Source: Geothrix sp.
Lineage (GTDB): Bacteria; Acidobacteriota; Holophagae; Holophagales; Holophagaceae
NCBI RefSeq assembly: GCF_030219325.1
Contig: NZ_CP126625.1
Location: 2,840,857 to 2,904,856 of the forward strand
Reading direction: 5' to 3'
Length of the DNA: 64,000 nucleotides
Of this stretch, positions 15,766 through 24,065 are shown one piece after another. Every line of letters begins with the position of its first letter. Position 1 is the first letter of the stretch. The position numbers and the translations under genes are program-made. The notes beneath the pieces were generated by a model that worked only from the letters and a program-made list of their open reading frames with translations, had not been told where the DNA came from and made no database searches.

Positions 15766-17862
15766 TCAGGCTCTGGGGCTCCTGGGCAGCACCAGGCTGA
15801 AGCGGCTGCCGGGCTCGAGCGGCTGGTAGCGGGCATCGCCGCCGTGATCCTGGGCGATGCGGCGGACGATGGCCAGGCCCAGGCCCGTGCCCTTGCGCTT
15901 GGTGGAGAAGTAGGGCTCGAAGAGCCGCTCGCGATCGGCCTCCGGCACCCCGGCGCCGTCATCGGCCACGTCGAATCGCAGGGAGGTGCCCTCCACCGCC
16001 AGGGAGAGGCTCACCACGCCCTTGCCCTCCACCGCGGCCACCGCGTTGTCCACGAAGTTGATGAGGGCCCGCTTCACCATGTCGCCGTCCCACAGGGCGG
16101 AGACCGGCTCCCCGGGCAGGGCCAGCTCCCAGCGGATGTCGGGGTGGTTGGGGCCGTAGAGGGCGGCCACCTGCCGCAGCAGCTCGGCGGGATCGCAGGG
16201 GGAGAACTGGGGCACCGGCAGGCGGGCGAAGCGGCTGAAGCTGTCCACCAGGCGCGAGAGGCTGGCCACCTCCGCCAGGATGGTCTCGGCCCCCTCCTGC
16301 ACGGAGGCGTCATCCAGCCGGCCCTCCCGGTTCTTGCGGAGGAGCCGTTGGGCGGTCAGCTGGATGGGCGTCAGGGGGTTCTTCACCTCGTGGGCCATGC
16401 GGCGGGCCACCTCCTGCCAGGCCGCGCGCTTCTCCGCCTGGGCCAGCAGCGACAGGTCCTCCAGCACCGCCAGCACGCCCCCGCCCTGCAGGGGCTCGAG
16501 GATGGCGCGCACGGGGCGGCCCTCGCCCTCGCCGCCCATGCGGAACTCCTCCTGCACGCCGCGCTTGGAGGCGCGCACCGCCGCCAGCAGCTCGGGCAGG
16601 CGGCCCAGGCGCGGCAGCGTTCCCACCGTCTCCCAGCGGGCCTCGGTGGGATCGAAGGCCTCCAGGCCCAGCCAGGCGCGGGCGGCGGCATTGAAGGTGC
16701 GCAGCTCGCCGTCGGCCCGCCAGCTCATGACGCCCACGGGCAGGGCCGCCAGCAGCTGGTCCAGGTAGGCCCGCTGCTGCTCCAGGCGGCTGGCCTGGGC
16801 CTCGATGGCCGCCTGGTTGGTCTTGAGGTCGCGGGTCATGGCGTTGAAGGTGCGGGCCAGGAAGGCCAGCTCGTCTTCGCCCAGCTCCGGCAGCTGGACG
16901 TCGAGATCACCACTGCCCACGCGCTGCGCGGCCTTGGCCAGGGCCCGGATGGGCTCGCTGAGGGACTTCGCCAGGGCCAGGCCCGACCACACGGCGAAGA
17001 AGAGGGTCAGCAGGGTCAGGAAGAGGAAGGTGCTCTGGGGCAGGGTCTGGAGGGTGTCCCGGTTGGCGCGGATCTGCTGGCTCTCCTTGTACCGCTGCTC
17101 CAGGGCCAGCACCCGGTCGAGGGTCTCCCGGGGCATGAACACGCCCACGGCCCAGGTCCCGTCCCCCCGGGGCACCACGCGGATGAGCCAGAGGCCATCC
17201 TTCGACTCCTGGCGGCTGTCGCCGGCCTCGGGGGTCAGGTCCGGCGGCGGCAGGCCCAGGCCCAGGTCCAGGCTCTTGATGCCGCCTTCGCCCCGACCAT
17301 TGAGGGCGGCCACCAGATCCACGCCCGACGCGGCGCGGATGGCCTGGGGCTCCGCCGAGGCGGACACCAGCAGGCGGCCCGCGCCGAAATCCAGCCGGGC
17401 CCGGACGGCGGCGCGCAGGTCCTCGGCCATCTTCTGGCCGTCGCGGATGGCCACTTCCGTCTCGGGGCTGAACCAGCGCTCCACGTTCTTGTTGATGAAG
17501 TTCCGGCCCACCACGAAGAGGATCAGGCTGGGCACGATGCCCACGATGAACAGCGTCAGCACCATGCGCGTGCGCAGCCGCGAACCCAGGATGCCGCTCT
17601 TGCGCTCGAAGTAGAGCTTGGCCAGGCTGCGGGCCACGATGAACAGCAGCGTGCCGATGGCCAGCGCGTTGAGCACGCCCACCGCCACCAGGGCCCAGCG
17701 GGACGGCGCGTCCAGCCCGCCCTCCGCCACGCGGTTGCCCACCGCCTTGTAGGCCAGGATGATCATGAGGATCACCGCAACCAGGCCCACGGCCACATAG
17801 AGGCGCGTCAGCTCGGGGTGGCGTTTGGGAGCAGAACTCATCATCACAGGGTACTCTGGCAT
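15766..17862 (-). CDS. NtrY-like membrane sensor histidine kinase
   Basis: A 698-residue kinase. Three N-terminal membrane helices are followed by an extracytoplasmic sensor region (about 125-270) and another membrane helix (LFLTLLTLFFAVWSGLALA). HAMP (PIRALAKAAQRVGSGDLDV) and PAS follow, then HisKA with the phosphoacceptor in RMAHEVKNPLTPIQL and a HATPase (DNAVAAVEG, GTGLGLAIVRRI). This is the NtrY layout; NtrY normally pairs with the sigma-54 activator NtrX, but no such gene is next to it in the window. The start at 17862 is the first ATG; ATGs at 17844 and 17841 are alternatives, and none has a strong ribosome binding site. Confidence 0.88.
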   Translation of the reverse strand: MPEYPVMMSSAPKRHPELTRLYVAVGLVAVILMIILAYKAVGNRVAEGGLDAPSRWALVAVGVLNALAIGTLLFIVARSLAKLYFERKSGILGSRLRTRMVLTLFIVGIVPSLILFVVGRNFINKNVERWFSPETEVAIRDGQKMAEDLRAAVRARLDFGAGRLLVSASAEPQAIRAASGVDLVAALNGRGEGGIKSLDLGLGLPPPDLTPEAGDSRQESKDGLWLIRVVPRGDGTWAVGVFMPRETLDRVLALEQRYKESQQIRANRDTLQTLPQSTFLFLTLLTLFFAVWSGLALAKSLSEPIRALAKAAQRVGSGDLDVQLPELGEDELAFLARTFNAMTRDLKTNQAAIEAQASRLEQQRAYLDQLLAALPVGVMSWRADGELRTFNAAARAWLGLEAFDPTEARWETVGTLPRLGRLPELLAAVRASKRGVQEEFRMGGEGEGRPVRAILEPLQGGGVLAVLEDLSLLAQAEKRAAWQEVARRMAHEVKNPLTPIQLTAQRLLRKNREGRLDDASVQEGAETILAEVASLSRLVDSFSRFARLPVPQFSPCDPAELLRQVAALYGPNHPDIRWELALPGEPVSALWDGDMVKRALINFVDNAVAAVEGKGVVSLSLAVEGTSLRFDVADDGAGVPEADRERLFEPYFSTKRKGTGLGLAIVRRIAQDHGGDARYQPLEPGSRFSLVLPRSPRA

Positions 17863-17873
17863 GTTGACACGGA

Positions 17874-19118
17874 GTGGAATTGGTCAAGGTCAGGCAGGAA
17901 TGCCCATCGACGGAAGCTCTGCTGAAACGCTTCCCCCCACGAGGAGCCTTCGAAATCGACGAACTGGAAACCAAGTCAGGTCCACTCCCGAGGATCATCG
18001 GGGAATTTTGGGCACCTGGGCAGCGGAATGGTCACAGCCTTCACGAAATCAGCTACCGGGCCTGCTACAAGCCCGAGTTGCCAGCCCTATTCATCGAAGC
18101 CCTGACCCAACCCGGAGATGCCGTCTACGACCCTTTTGGCGGGCGTGGTACGACGGCACTCGAAGCGGCCCTAAGAGGTCGAAGGCCGATCTCGAACGAT
18201 GTCAACCCGCTCTCTGAGATGTTGCTCAGGCCCAGGCTCACTCCACCTGCATTTGATGAAATCGCCCATCGCCTAACGAAGATTCCCCGGCATTCCAGGA
18301 AGATCGTCGATCTGGATCTCTCCATGTTCTTCCATATCCAAACGGAATCCGAGATACGAGCCTTGAGGGTTTGGTTCAAATCACGCCGGGATTCCGGTGC
18401 CTTCGATGCCGTAGATGCCTGGATCCGAATGGTCGCGCTAAACCGACTCACGGGCCATAGCGCCGGGTTCTTCTCCATCTATTCACTTCCGCCAAACCAG
18501 GCCATGCCCGCAAAAAAGCAACTCGCAATCAACCAGCTGAGAGATCAGGTCCCTCCGTATCGCGATACCCATGCCCTCATCAGGAAAAAAACTAAGGCAT
18601 TACTACGTGATTTCACCTCTCCTGAGGCCGTGTCCGCCCTGCATGTAGCAGGTAAGTTGGCTTCACTGCACTGTGGCAGCGCAGAGCACACGCCAGATAT
18701 CCCCTCGGAAAGCGTCGACCTCGTGGTGACGAGCCCGCCCTTTTTGGATGTGGTTCAGTACCACACCGACAACTGGATGAGGAACTGGTTCGCGGCCATC
18801 GATGAATCATCAGTCGAGGCTACCTTCATCTATGAACGCACCGTGGAAGGCTGGTGTCGCCGCATTGAGGAGACTTTCAAGGAAATTCATCGCGTTATGA
18901 AGCCGGGCGCCTGGTTCGTCATGGAAGTGGGAGAGATTAAGAAGGCCACACTCAACATGGAAGATCTATTGCTTCCCATTGGTGAAGCCCATGGCTTCCA
19001 TCTACAGGGGGCCCTCATCCATACCCAAGCCTTCACCAAAACGGCCCATATATGGGGGGTCGGAAACAATGAGAAGGGTACCAACAGCCAGCGAATGGTT
19101 CTGTTTCAGAAGCGGTAG
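17874..19118 (+). CDS. DNA methyltransferase of a type II restriction-modification system
   Basis: A 414-residue amino-methyltransferase. The SAM loop is YDPFGGRGTTALEAAL near residue 87 and the catalytic tetrad is in VVTSPPFLDVVQYHTDNW near residue 285. An SPPF tetrad favours N4-cytosine methylation, though N6-adenine cannot be excluded. The order (SAM motif first, catalytic motif about 200 residues later) leaves a large middle recognition region. The start is a GTG with no good ribosome binding site, so it is uncertain. Codon use is clearly less GC-biased than in flanking genes. A controller gene and a candidate endonuclease follow, and a homologous native-looking 3' fragment lies at 22088-22183. 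Confidence 0.85.
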   Translation: MELVKVRQECPSTEALLKRFPPRGAFEIDELETKSGPLPRIIGEFWAPGQRNGHSLHEISYRACYKPELPALFIEALTQPGDAVYDPFGGRGTTALEAALRGRRPISNDVNPLSEMLLRPRLTPPAFDEIAHRLTKIPRHSRKIVDLDLSMFFHIQTESEIRALRVWFKSRRDSGAFDAVDAWIRMVALNRLTGHSAGFFSIYSLPPNQAMPAKKQLAINQLRDQVPPYRDTHALIRKKTKALLRDFTSPEAVSALHVAGKLASLHCGSAEHTPDIPSESVDLVVTSPPFLDVVQYHTDNWMRNWFAAIDESSVEATFIYERTVEGWCRRIEETFKEIHRVMKPGAWFVMEVGEIKKATLNMEDLLLPIGEAHGFHLQGALIHTQAFTKTAHIWGVGNNEKGTNSQRMVLFQKR

Positions 19119-19131
19119 CATCAACCAATGT

Positions 19132-19171
19132 GACTCATAGTCCATAGACTCCAATGGCCCATGCGCCAGTC
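19132..19171 (+). promoter_or_regulatory. C-box-like operator for the controller protein
   Basis: GACT-CAT-AGTC at 19132-19142 is followed by a further GACT at 19147-19150 and AGTC at 19168-19171. Pairs of GACT/AGTC half-sites are the known binding pattern of PvuII-type restriction controller (C) proteins. They lie directly upstream of and within the first codons of a C-protein-like gene, as expected for autoregulation. Confidence 0.6.
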
Positions 19172-19178
19172 TTGTGAC

Positions 19179-19439
19179 ATGAGGCTCATCAATCGACTTG
19201 CGCAAAACATTCGTGAACTACGACTGGCAAATGGCTGGTCTCAGGACGATTTGGCCGAGGCCTCGGGACTCGATCGTACATACATCAGCGGGATCGAACG
19301 CGGGAGGAGAAATCCCACGATTTTGGTCGTAGAACGGATTGCCAACGGGCTCCATGTCGACCCATCGATGCTCTTATCCACAGAATGTCAATCGGCAGAA
19401 AACCAGAAGACACTTCCCACCAATAGAAAGGCGGATTGA
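19179..19439 (+). CDS. Restriction-modification controller (C) protein, XRE family
   Basis: An 86-residue single-domain helix-turn-helix protein: NIRELRLANGWSQDDLAEASGLDR, then YISGIERGRRNPTILVVERIANGL. This is the length and sequence style of restriction controllers such as C.PvuII, which time endonuclease expression after the methylase. GACT/AGTC half-sites just upstream support this. The ATG at 19179 was preferred because it gives the usual short N-terminal arm; an ATG at 19161 is in frame but lies inside the operator. The proposed endonuclease gene begins 64 bp after its stop. Confidence 0.8.
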   Translation: MRLINRLAQNIRELRLANGWSQDDLAEASGLDRTYISGIERGRRNPTILVVERIANGLHVDPSMLLSTECQSAENQKTLPTNRKAD

Positions 19440-19503
19440 ACCTGTCTGCAATTTCCCGACGGTTGTAAGGGCTCTTCAAACCTACGCGGTCTATCGCAAC
19501 TAT

Positions 19504-20367
19504 ATGAAAGACAAAGATATGGTTAATCCGAAAAGAAATCGCTCCGAGGGTTGGTCCCATGCGAAGAACTCGGGCCACGCAAATGAAACAGCCATCGAAT
19601 ATTCTCTAAAAGAAGAGCCACTTAACCAGTTGGGCTATCGTCTTGGCAAGAAGGGAATGTCCGGCGAAGCCAAGGTGGGTGGAAAGGGAGAGAAATCGGT
19701 CCCTTGCATTTTGGGTGGTAAGACCAAATCAAAAACCGATCTGAAAATCATCTGGAACGATGGATCCATCAGCAATATATCCATAAAGAAGAGTTTGGGT
19801 GGACAGGCTTTTCTTATCGGGACAGAGCGGTTCATCGACGGCTTCGAGCGTCATTTCACGACCATACCCAAGGGAGTTAAAAAGGCTTTACGGCTCTACA
19901 TCGGCGGACCCGAGGTGAAGCCGGTCCTGAAGGAGATCCCTGCAACGGGCACTGATTTGCGTGAGTATGAACTCCGAAAAGGGCGAATGGTCTGGGATAC
20001 CTTGCGCACCTATGATTGCGGACTCGCGGCAGAGCTGCTGTCTTGGAGCCGGTTGAATGTAGGTAGCATCACGAGATTCTGTTTCTCGAGAGGTTTGGCC
20101 CGAGACGAATCCGACTGGGCTAGCCACATCTGGTACAAGAACTTAATCGGAGAAAACAACACAGACGAACTATTCAATATTGATGATCTCGTAGCAACTG
20201 CGGGCATGGCCATTGATCGAGTTGCTCCAGGCCCAAAGAATGGTGGGTCAACGATCCTGTTTCCGTTTGGCTTCTTGCAATGGCATCAGAAGAAGATGCA
20301 ATTTCATCATGGTTTTGAATCCATTTCGGAATGCCTGATTCTTGGCACCAAGCCGAAATCAAAATAG
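19504..20367 (+). CDS. Candidate type II restriction endonuclease
   Basis: A 287-residue protein with no domain I can name with certainty. Its place after a methyltransferase and a C protein is the normal position of the endonuclease. The stretch KTDLKIIW followed 7 residues later by ISIKKSLGGQAF fits a PD-(D/E)xK-like core (Asp, then Ser/Ile-Lys), which is the basis of the call together with context. Codon use is AT-richer than in the chromosome. The frame is open to 19339, overlapping the C gene, and 19519 is another possible start; ribosome binding sites are weak. Confidence 0.6.
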   Translation: MKDKDMVNPKRNRSEGWSHAKNSGHANETAIEYSLKEEPLNQLGYRLGKKGMSGEAKVGGKGEKSVPCILGGKTKSKTDLKIIWNDGSISNISIKKSLGGQAFLIGTERFIDGFERHFTTIPKGVKKALRLYIGGPEVKPVLKEIPATGTDLREYELRKGRMVWDTLRTYDCGLAAELLSWSRLNVGSITRFCFSRGLARDESDWASHIWYKNLIGENNTDELFNIDDLVATAGMAIDRVAPGPKNGGSTILFPFGFLQWHQKKMQFHHGFESISECLILGTKPKSK

Positions 20368-20485
20368 GCAACTACTGTAGCGGATTAAAGTGTTCATTGA
20401 ATTTCGGCCCTCAGGACCAAGGAACCCAACTGTTGAGTTTCACCCTGATCCTCTCATCGATTGTTTGATGTGACTTATTCGCTAC

Positions 20486-20902
20486 CTAACACTTGGAAAG
20501 AAGGAAAGTTGATAATCTAATGGCAAGACCCTCAGCATCTGTAGTTTGGCATTCCCAGACGACCTTCACGCTCCAACCTAGTCTTCGAAGTTGGCGTTGT
20601 GCTCGTCGATCACGAATCAAATTCGAGTCAAATTTCTTGTTCCAGAATGCGATGTTAACCGCTGGCATAGTGGATTTGCGGCATCCATTCCCATGTCGAT
20701 GCCAAAAACAACCATGGACGAAAATGACCTTCTTCAATCGTGGGAATACAAGGTCAGGTGATCCTGGTAGTTCCTTCATGTGCAATCGGAATCTGTACCC
20801 AAGGCGATGACAAAGACTTCTCACGATCAATTCGGGGGCGGTATCCTTCCCTTTGATTCTTTTCATCCTCTCGCTAACCTGCTTCGGAGTCTGAGTAGGC
20901 AT
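20486..20902 (-). CDS. vsr: Very short patch repair endonuclease
   Basis: A 138-residue protein with the Vsr signature throughout: VSERMKRIKGKDTAPELIVRSLCHRLGYRFRLH at the N terminus (residues 9-41), the catalytic core GSPDLVFPRLKKVIFVHGCFWHRH and the structural-zinc cysteines (C-x8-C type, GCRK). Vsr nicks beside T:G mismatches that arise from deamination of 5-methylcytosine. It starts 9 bp after the stop of the dcm-like gene, the usual partner, and is convergent with the candidate endonuclease. Confidence 0.93.
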   Translation of the reverse strand: MPTQTPKQVSERMKRIKGKDTAPELIVRSLCHRLGYRFRLHMKELPGSPDLVFPRLKKVIFVHGCFWHRHGNGCRKSTMPAVNIAFWNKKFDSNLIRDRRAQRQLRRLGWSVKVVWECQTTDAEGLAIRLSTFLLSKC

Positions 20903-20911
20903 TGGACCTCA

Positions 20912-22009
20912 TCACCCCGCCATTTGGTCCTTCTTCTCAAGGCAATCAAGGATCTGCCTCCCGAGTGCCATGGCAAGAAGCGGGGGAACTGCGTTGCCAA
21001 TCTGGAGATTCTTTTTCTGACGAGTTCCCGTGAATTGGTAGGCGTCGGGGAACCCCTGTAGACGTGCTCCCTCCCGAGTGGTCAATCCACGATTTTGAAA
21101 GGGATGAATACAACGACTACTACTCGGCGTTCCAAAATTCCGGGTCATGGTCGGTGCACATCGATCCCACCAGAGGCGCGCGTAGGTATTGTTAAAATAG
21201 GATTTTGGCCGTAGCTCCAATGGAATGTCGAGAATGGATCCACCGGGGGGAACCAGTCCTATCACTTTTGTGAGTCTTGCTCCATGAGTGGGAGATTCAT
21301 GTTCGGTTAACTCCGCCACACCCTTTCTCATCAGATGTTGGAATTCATTCTTCGGGGCGAAATGGTACGAATTGCAGGCTTCGCCAGATTTGATATCTGG
21401 TAGATCAGAAAGGGCATCTTCCAGAGTCAATCGCGGTAAAAGGCCGAAAAGAGAGGCACCATCTGCATGAGTTGCCTCTGGGAATTCAAACTTCATTGGC
21501 GGCTTGAATCCGACGACAAATGTTCTCTGCCTTGATTGAGGAACTCCGAAATCGACCGCATTGAGAATGCCATGTTTGGTCGTGAAGCCTAAGCGCTCCA
21601 GGTCATCGATCAGGGCCTGATAGGCTCTCCCCTCATACATTCGCTTGAATCCACTAACATTCTCGAAAAGTACCACGCTGGGACGAACCACCTCGACGAC
21701 CTTGAGGAAACTCCAGAACAGTCGATTTCTTGGATCGCTCTCTTGCTTCTTTCCGACCGTCGAGAAGCCCTGACAGGGTGGACCGCCGGCAACCAAGTCG
21801 ATCTTCCCGGCGTAGGAGAATAGCTTTTGTTGAATTTCAGATGACATGATGTCGCCACAAATGACATCGGCATGGGGATGATTGATCTGGTAGGACTCTG
21901 CAAAGGTTGGCTCGTACTCGTTTGCTACGACGACATCCCAACCCGCCCATTGCAGACCTAGGCCCAGTCCACCCGCCCCAGCAAATAGATCCATGGCCCT
22001 GAACTTCAT
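20912..22009 (-). CDS. dcm: DNA (cytosine-5-)methyltransferase
   Basis: A 365-residue C5 methylase with motif I (DLFAGAGGLGLGL), motif IV with the catalytic Cys (GGPPCQGFSTVG), motif VI (LFENVSGF), motif VIII (QSRQRTFVVG), a short recognition region around 230-300, and motifs IX-X (REGARLQGFPDAYQFTG, QIGNAVPPLLAMALG). GGAG precedes the ATG. It forms an operon with vsr and runs convergently to the PvuII-like system. No second endonuclease is visible, so it may be an orphan methylase or part of the same island acting on a different site. Composition is foreign relative to the flanks. Confidence 0.93.
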   Translation of the reverse strand: MKFRAMDLFAGAGGLGLGLQWAGWDVVVANEYEPTFAESYQINHPHADVICGDIMSSEIQQKLFSYAGKIDLVAGGPPCQGFSTVGKKQESDPRNRLFWSFLKVVEVVRPSVVLFENVSGFKRMYEGRAYQALIDDLERLGFTTKHGILNAVDFGVPQSRQRTFVVGFKPPMKFEFPEATHADGASLFGLLPRLTLEDALSDLPDIKSGEACNSYHFAPKNEFQHLMRKGVAELTEHESPTHGARLTKVIGLVPPGGSILDIPLELRPKSYFNNTYARLWWDRCAPTMTRNFGTPSSSRCIHPFQNRGLTTREGARLQGFPDAYQFTGTRQKKNLQIGNAVPPLLAMALGRQILDCLEKKDQMAG

Positions 22010-22087
22010 TGATGCTCCAGTCTTCCAATCATCTCATTTTAACCTCGAATCCTGCCATGGCCGCTCCTAGGTCTAAGTCGCCGAAAG

Positions 22088-22183
22088 GGCCAGACCTTCA
22101 CCAAGACCGCCCACATCTGGGGCGTGGGCAACAACGACAAGGGCACCAACAGCAACCGGGTGGTGCTGTTCGAGCGAATCTGA
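22088..22183 (+). pseudogene. 3' remnant of a second SPPF-type DNA methyltransferase gene
   Basis: The frame ending at the stop 22181-22183 reads QTFTKTAHIWGVGNNDKG and then TNSNRVVLFERI. It matches the last 30 residues of the methyltransferase at 17874-19118 at about 23 positions. Codons here are GC-rich like the chromosome, unlike the island copy. No upstream part of the gene remains. It marks the right edge of the restriction-modification island. Confidence 0.75.
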
Positions 22184-22335
22184 ATTCAGGGATGGAATCA
22201 GACAAGTTGAGCTATGAGCACAAATTGAATAGTAATTAATCGATATAGATTCCATTTTTTGAATCATTGACTCAACCCCAAAAAGGTCCATGCTGAGCCC
22301 TCGGGAACCCACGGTTCCATTTTGAGGAGGAACTC

Positions 22336-22731
22336 ATGCACGTCCGCACCACCGCCCTGTCCGTGCTCGCGACCCTGGCCCTGCTGCCCGCCAGCCTCGG
22401 GGCCGCCACCCCCACGCCTGCTCCCGCTGGTTCGGCGGACTCCGCGCCCGCCGTGCAGGCACCCAAATCGGGCATGCACCGCTACATGGTCGTGCGGACC
22501 TTCCCGGCGGGCGCCCTGGCCGGCCTCGATGCCGCGGGCAAGAAGGCGGTGAACAAGTGCAACTCCACCCACAACGTCAAGTGGGTGTATTCCTACGCCA
22601 ACGCGGACAAGACGAAGACCTTCTGCATCTACGAGGGCCCGAACGAGCAGGCGATCCGGGACGCCGCGGCCTCGAACAAGATCCCCGTGGACGACATCAT
22701 CGAGATCCCGGTGGTGCTGAAACCCAAGTAG
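22336..22731 (+). CDS. DUF4242 (SCO4226-like) exported protein
   Basis: A 131-residue protein with a signal peptide and short Pro/Ala-rich linker, then a ferredoxin-like alpha/beta domain from about residue 47: HRYMVVRTFPAGAL, HNVKWVYSYANADKTKTFCIYEGPNEQAIRDAA, IIEIPVVLKP. The nickel-binding Streptomyces protein SCO4226 is the characterised relative; metal binding here is an inference. GAGGAGG upstream fixes the start. It lies 36 bp before the haloperoxidase-like gene, so the two may be co-transcribed. Confidence 0.75.
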   Translation: MHVRTTALSVLATLALLPASLGAATPTPAPAGSADSAPAVQAPKSGMHRYMVVRTFPAGALAGLDAAGKKAVNKCNSTHNVKWVYSYANADKTKTFCIYEGPNEQAIRDAAASNKIPVDDIIEIPVVLKPK

Positions 22732-22767
22732 CGCCTTGCTCGGCAGCGCCGAGCCAGGGAGCCCGAC

Positions 22768-23991
22768 ATGAACCGGATGGTCAAGATCCTGCAGCGGGCG
22801 TGGCTGGTGAGTGCGGTGGTCTGCGCACCGGCCCTGGCGGATGCGGTCATCGACTGGAACATCAAGGCGGGAGATCTCGTCACCGAAGCCAAACTCAACG
22901 CCCAGTACGCCACGCGGGCGCTGACGATGATGCACGCGGCCATCTACGAGGCGAGCAACGCCATCACCCAGCGCTACCCTTCCAGGCTGAAGCTGACGGC
23001 GCCCCCCGGAGCCTCTGTGGATGCGGCCATCGCTGCGGCCAGCCGCGCCACGCTCCTGAGGCTGCTGCCGGCCCAGCGGAATGCCATCGAAGCCGCCTGC
23101 GCGGCCGCGCTTGCCGGGCTGCCAGAGGGCCCGGCCAAGACCGATGGCATCGCCGTCGGCGAGCAGGCCGCAGCCGCCATGTTCACCCTGCGTGCCGAGG
23201 ACCTCTCGCTCCCAGCAGAAAGCTACCGCCCGGTGACGACGCCCGGCGTCTATGTACCCACGGTGGTCCCGGCGGTGCCCCAGTGGCCGAAGCGCAGGCC
23301 CTGGCTGATGGCGACCGCGGACCAGTTCCGTCCCGGACCGCCGCCCAGGCTCGACAGTGCGGTGTGGGCCCACGATTTCGTGGAGGTCAAGGACCTGGGC
23401 GCGAAGAACAGCACCCGGCGCACCGCGGAGCAGACCGAGATCGCCCGCTTCTGGGAGGCGACGCTGCCGCCCATCTACCACGGCGTGGTGCGCTCAGTCG
23501 CCGGCATGCCCGGGCGGGAGGTGACCCAGAATGCCCGGCTCTTCGCGGCCATCACCCAGGCCACGGACGACGGGTTCATCGCCGTCTTCGAGGCCAAATA
23601 CCACTACGGCTTCTGGCGTCCCATCACGGCCATCCGCAACGGCGACCTCGATGGCAACGATGCCACCGACCGCGACCCTTCCTGGGCGCCCTTCATCGAC
23701 ACCCCCATGCATCCCGAGTACCCCTGCGCGCACTGCATCACGGCCAGCGCCGTGGCCACGGTGCTGCGCGCCGAGCTTGGCACCGGGCCCGTGCCGAGGC
23801 TCACCACCACCAGCCCCACAGCCGGCGGCGCCTCCAGGTCCTGGACCAGCCTGGATGACTTCGTCCGGGAGGTGTCCATGGCCCGCATCTACGATGGAGT
23901 GCACTACCGCACCTCCACCGAGGCGGCCGTCGCCATGGGCCAGCGCCTCGGCGAACTGGCGGTGGCCAAGGTTTTGAGAGCGGGTGAGTAG
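22768..23991 (+). CDS. Vanadium-dependent haloperoxidase-like (PAP2 superfamily) exported protein
   Basis: A 407-residue exported protein related to bacterial vanadium haloperoxidase/phosphatase enzymes. It has the family's helical N-terminal half (TRALTMMHAAIYEASNAI) and the active-site blocks KYHYGFWRPITAIR (Lys and Arg ligands of vanadate or phosphate), HPEYPCAHCITASA (where others have HPEYPSGHS) and ARIYDGVHYRTS (Arg and His). The Ser-Gly pair normally before the catalytic His is replaced by Cys-Ala, which may alter activity. The reaction (halide oxidation or phosphate hydrolysis) cannot be decided from sequence. Confidence 0.82.
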   Translation: MNRMVKILQRAWLVSAVVCAPALADAVIDWNIKAGDLVTEAKLNAQYATRALTMMHAAIYEASNAITQRYPSRLKLTAPPGASVDAAIAAASRATLLRLLPAQRNAIEAACAAALAGLPEGPAKTDGIAVGEQAAAAMFTLRAEDLSLPAESYRPVTTPGVYVPTVVPAVPQWPKRRPWLMATADQFRPGPPPRLDSAVWAHDFVEVKDLGAKNSTRRTAEQTEIARFWEATLPPIYHGVVRSVAGMPGREVTQNARLFAAITQATDDGFIAVFEAKYHYGFWRPITAIRNGDLDGNDATDRDPSWAPFIDTPMHPEYPCAHCITASAVATVLRAELGTGPVPRLTTTSPTAGGASRSWTSLDDFVREVSMARIYDGVHYRTSTEAAVAMGQRLGELAVAKVLRAGE

Positions 23992-24023
23992 CTCCGGAAC
24001 GGGCGCAGCCCGGCCAGACCTCA

Positions 24024-24048
24024 CTCGGGGACGCGCAGCGCCCCCGAG
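24024..24048. terminator. Hairpin between convergent genes
   Basis: CTCGGGG at 24024-24030 pairs with CCCCGAG at 24042-24048. It is placed between a plus-strand gene ending at 23991 and a minus-strand gene ending at 24066. A T-tract is absent, so this is tentative. Confidence 0.35.
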
Positions 24049-24065
24049 CAGGACAAATGGCAAAC

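Noticed and set aside
15844-17925. A 693-residue open frame antisense to the NtrY-like gene
   Set aside because: Its Gly/His/Arg/Leu composition is a GC-codon shadow and it shows no domain, while the opposite strand encodes a complete kinase.
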